Positions 12,883 through 15,315 of a DNA stretch of 15,315 bases are shown piece after piece. The notes beneath the pieces were generated by a model. That model was given only the letters and a program-made list of their open reading frames with translations. It was not told the origin of the DNA and did no database searches. This DNA comes from CAYTED01 sp964537075. Its GTDB lineage: Bacteria > Patescibacteriota > Minisyncoccia > Moranbacterales > UBA1568. The first letter of the stretch is position 1; every line of letters begins with the position of its first letter. Made by a program: the position numbers and the translations under genes. The stretch covers positions 1 through 15,315 of the forward strand of contig CAZIBB010000022.1 in NCBI GenBank assembly GCA_964537075.1, in the 5' to 3' direction.

Positions 12883-12916
12883 AACGGTCGTTCCGCCTGC
12901 GGACGGTGCGTCCGCT
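12883..12916 (-). repeat. 34-bp interrupted palindrome, copy 4
   Basis: One base different from copies 1 and 3 (an inner-arm G is A on the plus strand, weakening the stem). It lies in the 3' untranslated region of the LysM-CHAP gene. Downstream to 12971 is a pyrimidine-rich spacer (CTCTTGTTACTTG, CTCACCTCTCTACTCTCC). Confidence 0.88.
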
Positions 12917-12971
12917 GTTCGTATTCTTTGTCTCTTGTTACTTGTGTCTATCTTCTCACCTCTCTACTCTC

Positions 12972-14069
12972 CTAGTAGATATATCCTTTGATCACCCGAC
13001 TCGAAGTCGAAAGATACCGCTTATCCGTTATCGCCCAGCCGCGATAGTTCATTTCAGAGACGAGTATCTGTCCCTTTTCCACTTTCTCGACGAGAGCGAC
13101 ATGTCCGTAGTAGCGATTCTCCGTCGTCACGACGATAGCCCCCACCGCCGGAGTGCGACCCGTCTTGTATCCCATAGCTTTCGCATTATAGAGCCAGGTA
13201 CCGGCATTTCCACTCCAAGGAACATAGCGCCTTTGCGCGACATACCAGGTGCAATACCCATANNNNNNNNNNNNNNNNNNNNNNNNNNNNNNNNNNNNNN
13301 NNNNNNNNNNNNNNNNNNNNNNNNNNNNNNNNNNNNNNNNNNNNNNNNNNNNNNNNNNNNNNACCGGCAGGATGAATATCTGATCCCCCGGCTTGATAGA
13401 GTCGACATTGTCGAGATCATTGGCCCAAAGAATCGTATTGATCGTGATGCCATGCTGTGTGGCAATCCCACTCACGGTATCGCCGGAAGCGACCGTATAG
13501 ATCTTCACGCCATCTCCTTCTTCCGGATCCTTCGCCGCATTCGCACCGGACTGATAGTTTGAAATGACCACCTGGCTTTCCAGTGAAAGATTCCCATTCT
13601 TCGTATCGTCGAGAATAGTTCCTATATCCTCTCGGTTCGTGTCAACACCCGAAGGAGCGCTCGCCAACGGGGCAAGCGACAAATTATCGATTCGCGGCAA
13701 ACGGGATGCAAGGCGTTTCTCGGTCGAAGCGAGAGCGACTTTCTGCGGAGATCCGAAATACCCGAAAAGCGTTCCTCCTTGTCGGCTCTCCTCCGAAAAA
13801 TTCGTGACGGATACGAGAAGTGCACTCGAAGCCACCACCGAAAAAGCAGCCGAGGTACGGAAGGTACGGAGAAGATATCGGCCAATCTGGCCTTCCTTCG
13901 CAAAACGAGCGAAAAGGGTCTGAAAATAATGAATTCGGGTATGGAATGCCCGAAGTCTGATAGAGAGGTCTTCCTTTCTGTCATGCAAAAACCTAAGAAA
14001 TTGCTTGATAATAGGTGGGAGCCCTTCAATTGGTCCAAGCGGTAGACGAGGGAGCAGGAATTCTGCCAC
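12972..14069 (-). CDS. LysM-CHAP domain cell-wall hydrolase, interrupted by a scaffold gap
   Basis: Predicted secreted or anchored peptidoglycan hydrolase (amidase or endopeptidase). Numbered from the GTG at 14069: a basic N-terminal segment (1-70), one TM helix (about 73-88, TSAAFSVVASSALLVSV), a long Ser/Asp-rich linker, and a LysM peptidoglycan-binding domain (about 189-235, YTVASGDTVSGIATQHGI to GDQIFILP). After 100 N comes a CHAP domain with catalytic Cys in YGYCTWYVA, His in YYGHVALVEKV and a following SEMNYRG Asn. The gap may hide a second LysM. The frame is open back to a TTG at 14138, but that TTG is the -35 box of a good promoter whose start is near 14103, so the first usable start is the GTG. 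The long cytoplasmic N-terminus is unusual for a cell-wall enzyme. Confidence 0.9.
   Translation of the reverse strand: MAEFLLPRLPLGPIEGLPPIIKQFLRFLHDRKEDLSIRLRAFHTRIHYFQTLFARFAKEGQIGRYLLRTFRTSAAFSVVASSALLVSVTNFSEESRQGGTLFGYFGSPQKVALASTEKRLASRLPRIDNLSLAPLASAPSGVDTNREDIGTILDDTKNGNLSLESQVVISNYQSGANAAKDPEEGDGVKIYTVASGDTVSGIATQHGITINTILWANDLDNVDSIKPGDQIFILPXXXXXXXXXXXXXXXXXXXXXXXXXXXXXXXXXXYGYCTWYVAQRRYVPWSGNAGTWLYNAKAMGYKTGRTPAVGAIVVTTENRYYGHVALVEKVEKGQILVSEMNYRGWAITDKRYLSTSSRVIKGYIY
13263..13362. other. Assembly gap (100 N) inside the LysM-CHAP gene
   Basis: Exactly 100 N, the same length as the gap in cysS, so a placeholder. The frame agrees on both sides, which happens by chance one time in three, and the true length is unknown. 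Confidence 0.97.
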
Positions 14070-14109
14070 AGTCGCGTCATCGGCTTTTCCCTTAATTTTT
14101 ACAAAGGGT

Positions 14110-14138
14110 ATTCTAGCGCAGACGCCAGAAACTGTCAA
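14110..14138 (-). promoter_or_regulatory. Sigma-70 promoter of the LysM-CHAP gene
   Basis: On the minus strand, TTGACA (14138-14133), a 17-base spacer and TAGAAT (14115-14110). Predicted start near 14103, 34 bases before the chosen GTG. Confidence 0.82.
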
Positions 14139-14218
14139 TCAAAAAGTGCTATTTATGGCTAAAATAAGGGAAAAAATGATAATATATACTTGATACTGGA
14201 TAATAGAAATCCCACATT

Positions 14219-14277
14219 CAATATCTAATATCAAATATCAAATATCTTCTTATCTCTTTTCTCCTATCTCTCTCAAA
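14219..14277. repeat. Low-complexity spacer (AATATCA / TATCTC units)
   Basis: Near-repeats of AATATCA (ATATCTAATATCAAATATCA) then TCTTATCTCTTTTCTCC and TATCTCTCTC, upstream of the recombinase gene. The rest of the 14139-14291 gap is AT-rich with nothing else I can name. Confidence 0.6.
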
Positions 14278-14291
14278 ATACATACTGTACA

Positions 14292-15224
14292 ATGAAAGGC
14301 ATGGATACCCCTCTCCAAAAACTCATACAACGATATCTCGAACACCTCGAGATTGAGCTTGACCGCGCTCCGCGTACTCTTTCCAATTATCACCGCTCCC
14401 TCCAAAAGTTCCTCTCTTGGTCCGGCGCCGGAAAACCCGATGATATTACACTCGAAAAAATACGCGAATACCGGATTTTCCTCAATCGGTCGGAAAACGG
14501 CCGAGGTGAAACCCTAAAAAAAGTGACCCAAGCCTTTCATGTGGTCGTCCTCCGCTCCTTCCTCAAATTTCTCGCCAAAGACGATATCGAATGCGTCTCA
14601 GCGGAGAAAATTGAAGTCGGAAAATCCCCCATGCGCCAGATCGATTACCTCGAATACGATGAGGTTCTGCGATTGATTGCTGCGACAGGCGGCAGCGACC
14701 GGAAGTCCCTCAGAGATCATGCCATTCTCGAGCTTCTTTTTTCAGCGGGACTCCGTGTCTCTGAATTGACGAATCTCAATCGCGATCATGTCAATCTGAA
14801 AAAAGAAGAGTTCAGCGTCCGAGGCAAAGGTTCCAAACTCCGCATCGTCTTCCTCTCTCCTGAAGCTCGTGATTCACTTGAGGCATATCTCTCCCACCGG
14901 GATGATATCGATCCCGCACTCTTCGTCTCCTTCCCGAAGTTTCCCGAGAGAAGTGGGCGAAAAACGCTCCGACTGACCCCGCGAAGCATTCAACGACTCG
15001 TCAAATATTATGCGACCAAGGCCGGTATCGTGAAAGACGTTCATCCGCATACGCTCCGTCATAGTTTCGCGACCGACCTCCTCCAGAATGGTGCCGATAT
15101 CAGAAGTGTCCAGACGATGCTCGGGCATTCTTCCATCACGACCACTCAGATCTATACCCATGTCTCCAATGAATATCTGAAGGAAACCCACAAAAAATTC
15201 CACGCCACCAAGAGGAAAAAGTGA
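14292..15224 (+). CDS. xerC: Tyrosine recombinase, XerC/XerD type
   Basis: Site-specific recombinase; in most bacteria this type resolves chromosome dimers at dif. The N-terminal SAM-like core-binding domain is at about 7-100 (LIQRYLEHLEIELDRAPRTL). The catalytic domain has the full set: R155 (SAGLRVSELT), K179 (RGKGSKLR), H253 and R256 (HPHTLRHSFATDLL), H279 (MLGHSSITTTQ) and nucleophile Y288 (QIYTHV). The 310 residues and the absence of extra domains favour a housekeeping Xer over a phage integrase, and no att-like repeats or phage genes lie nearby. Whether it is XerC, XerD or a single-enzyme Xer cannot be told. The ATG at 14301 (MDTPLQK) is a serious alternative because TACAAT (14288-14293) overlaps the first ATG. 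It ends in TGA and is followed closely by a convergent frame. Confidence 0.95.
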   Translation: MKGMDTPLQKLIQRYLEHLEIELDRAPRTLSNYHRSLQKFLSWSGAGKPDDITLEKIREYRIFLNRSENGRGETLKKVTQAFHVVVLRSFLKFLAKDDIECVSAEKIEVGKSPMRQIDYLEYDEVLRLIAATGGSDRKSLRDHAILELLFSAGLRVSELTNLNRDHVNLKKEEFSVRGKGSKLRIVFLSPEARDSLEAYLSHRDDIDPALFVSFPKFPERSGRKTLRLTPRSIQRLVKYYATKAGIVKDVHPHTLRHSFATDLLQNGADIRSVQTMLGHSSITTTQIYTHVSNEYLKETHKKFHATKRKK

Positions 15225-15245
15225 GAGACTCGGTAACAATGGACG

Positions 15246-15315
15246 CTACTCATAAAAATCCTTTGCCAATCCTTGATACCGTACAACCATGCCATTCACC
15301 GTGGATATCTGCCGG
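15246..15315 (-). CDS. Probable C-terminal end of an unidentified gene (partial)
   Basis: An open minus-strand frame runs from the window edge to a TAG at 15248-15246 and ends VNGMVVRYQGLAKDFYE, which looks protein-like. It would converge on the recombinase gene with 21 bases between stops. A plus-strand ATG at 15239 (MDATHKNPLPILDTV) is also open to the edge, so the strand is uncertain. No family can be assigned from 22 residues. Confidence 0.35.
   Translation of the reverse strand, partial: RQISTVNGMVVRYQGLAKDFYE

Noticed and set aside
1933..12916. CRISPR array from the repeated 34-bp element
   Set aside because: Copies are kilobases apart in mixed orientation, with no regular spacers and no cas genes.
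13622..14080. A 152-residue minus-strand ORF starting ATG at 14080
   Set aside because: It is in another frame of the LysM-CHAP gene. Its sequence is Arg/Ser/Phe-rich without domains, while the other frame has a TM helix and LysM.
14070..14138. TTG start of the LysM-CHAP protein at 14138
   Set aside because: That TTG is part of the -35 hexamer of a TTGACA-17-TAGAAT promoter, so it would not be in the mRNA.
14292..15224. Phage or integron integrase
   Set aside because: Length and domain set match housekeeping Xer, and there are no attachment repeats, cassettes or phage genes nearby.

Overview
This window looks like a piece of a metagenome-assembled genome from a Candidate Phyla Radiation (Patescibacteria, most likely Parcubacteria-type) bacterium. 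That is an inference. It rests on the mix of short cell-envelope genes and core genes, the near absence of Shine-Dalgarno sequences before start codons, the many small palindromic repeats between genes, and two exact 100-N scaffold gaps. TGA is used as a stop (for example by the recombinase gene), so the recoded-UGA lineages are unlikely. There are no rRNA genes and I see no tRNA genes.

Layout. Bases 1-1453 (+) hold pyruvate kinase, which overlaps tail to tail with a minus-strand run: a MacB/LolCDE-like ABC ATPase with a long C-terminal extension (6029-4686), its FtsX-type permease (4583-3390), an alpha/beta hydrolase (3242-2280) and a membrane-anchored peptidoglycan amidase (2244-1450). Going the other way from about 6100 is a two-gene unit resembling the yqjE/yqjD pair: a two-TM holin-X-like protein and a DUF883-like lysine-rich protein with a C-terminal glycine-zipper helix. 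A non-coding stretch (6751-7069) carries a terminator and a nested multibranched fold. Next on the minus strand come a P1B-type metal ATPase, TypA/BipA and cysteinyl-tRNA synthetase, the last interrupted by a scaffold gap. A separate plus-strand unit (about 12260-12821) has a consensus promoter, a hairpin leader, a 61-residue cysteine-containing membrane peptide, a 179-nt imperfect long hairpin and a terminator. A minus-strand LysM-CHAP cell-wall hydrolase (gapped), a XerC/D-type recombinase (+) and the probable tail of one more minus-strand gene close the window.

Working together. Two peptidoglycan-cutting enzymes, an FtsX-type ABC system and small membrane proteins make much of this an envelope-maintenance region. 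TypA and CysS are translation genes, and Pyk is glycolytic.

Most interesting. (1) A 34-bp interrupted palindrome occurs four times, once in frame inside the amidase, like the protein-coding Rickettsia palindromic elements. (2) There are two unexplained structured non-coding regions (6848-7037 and 12568-12746). (3) The consensus promoters at 10902-10930 and 12260-12288 each run straight into a terminator-like hairpin overlapped by a 12-14 codon leader ORF, suggesting translation-coupled attenuation, in one case of typA. (4) The cysteinyl-tRNA synthetase looks archaeal-like and lacks one expected zinc-ligand Cys.
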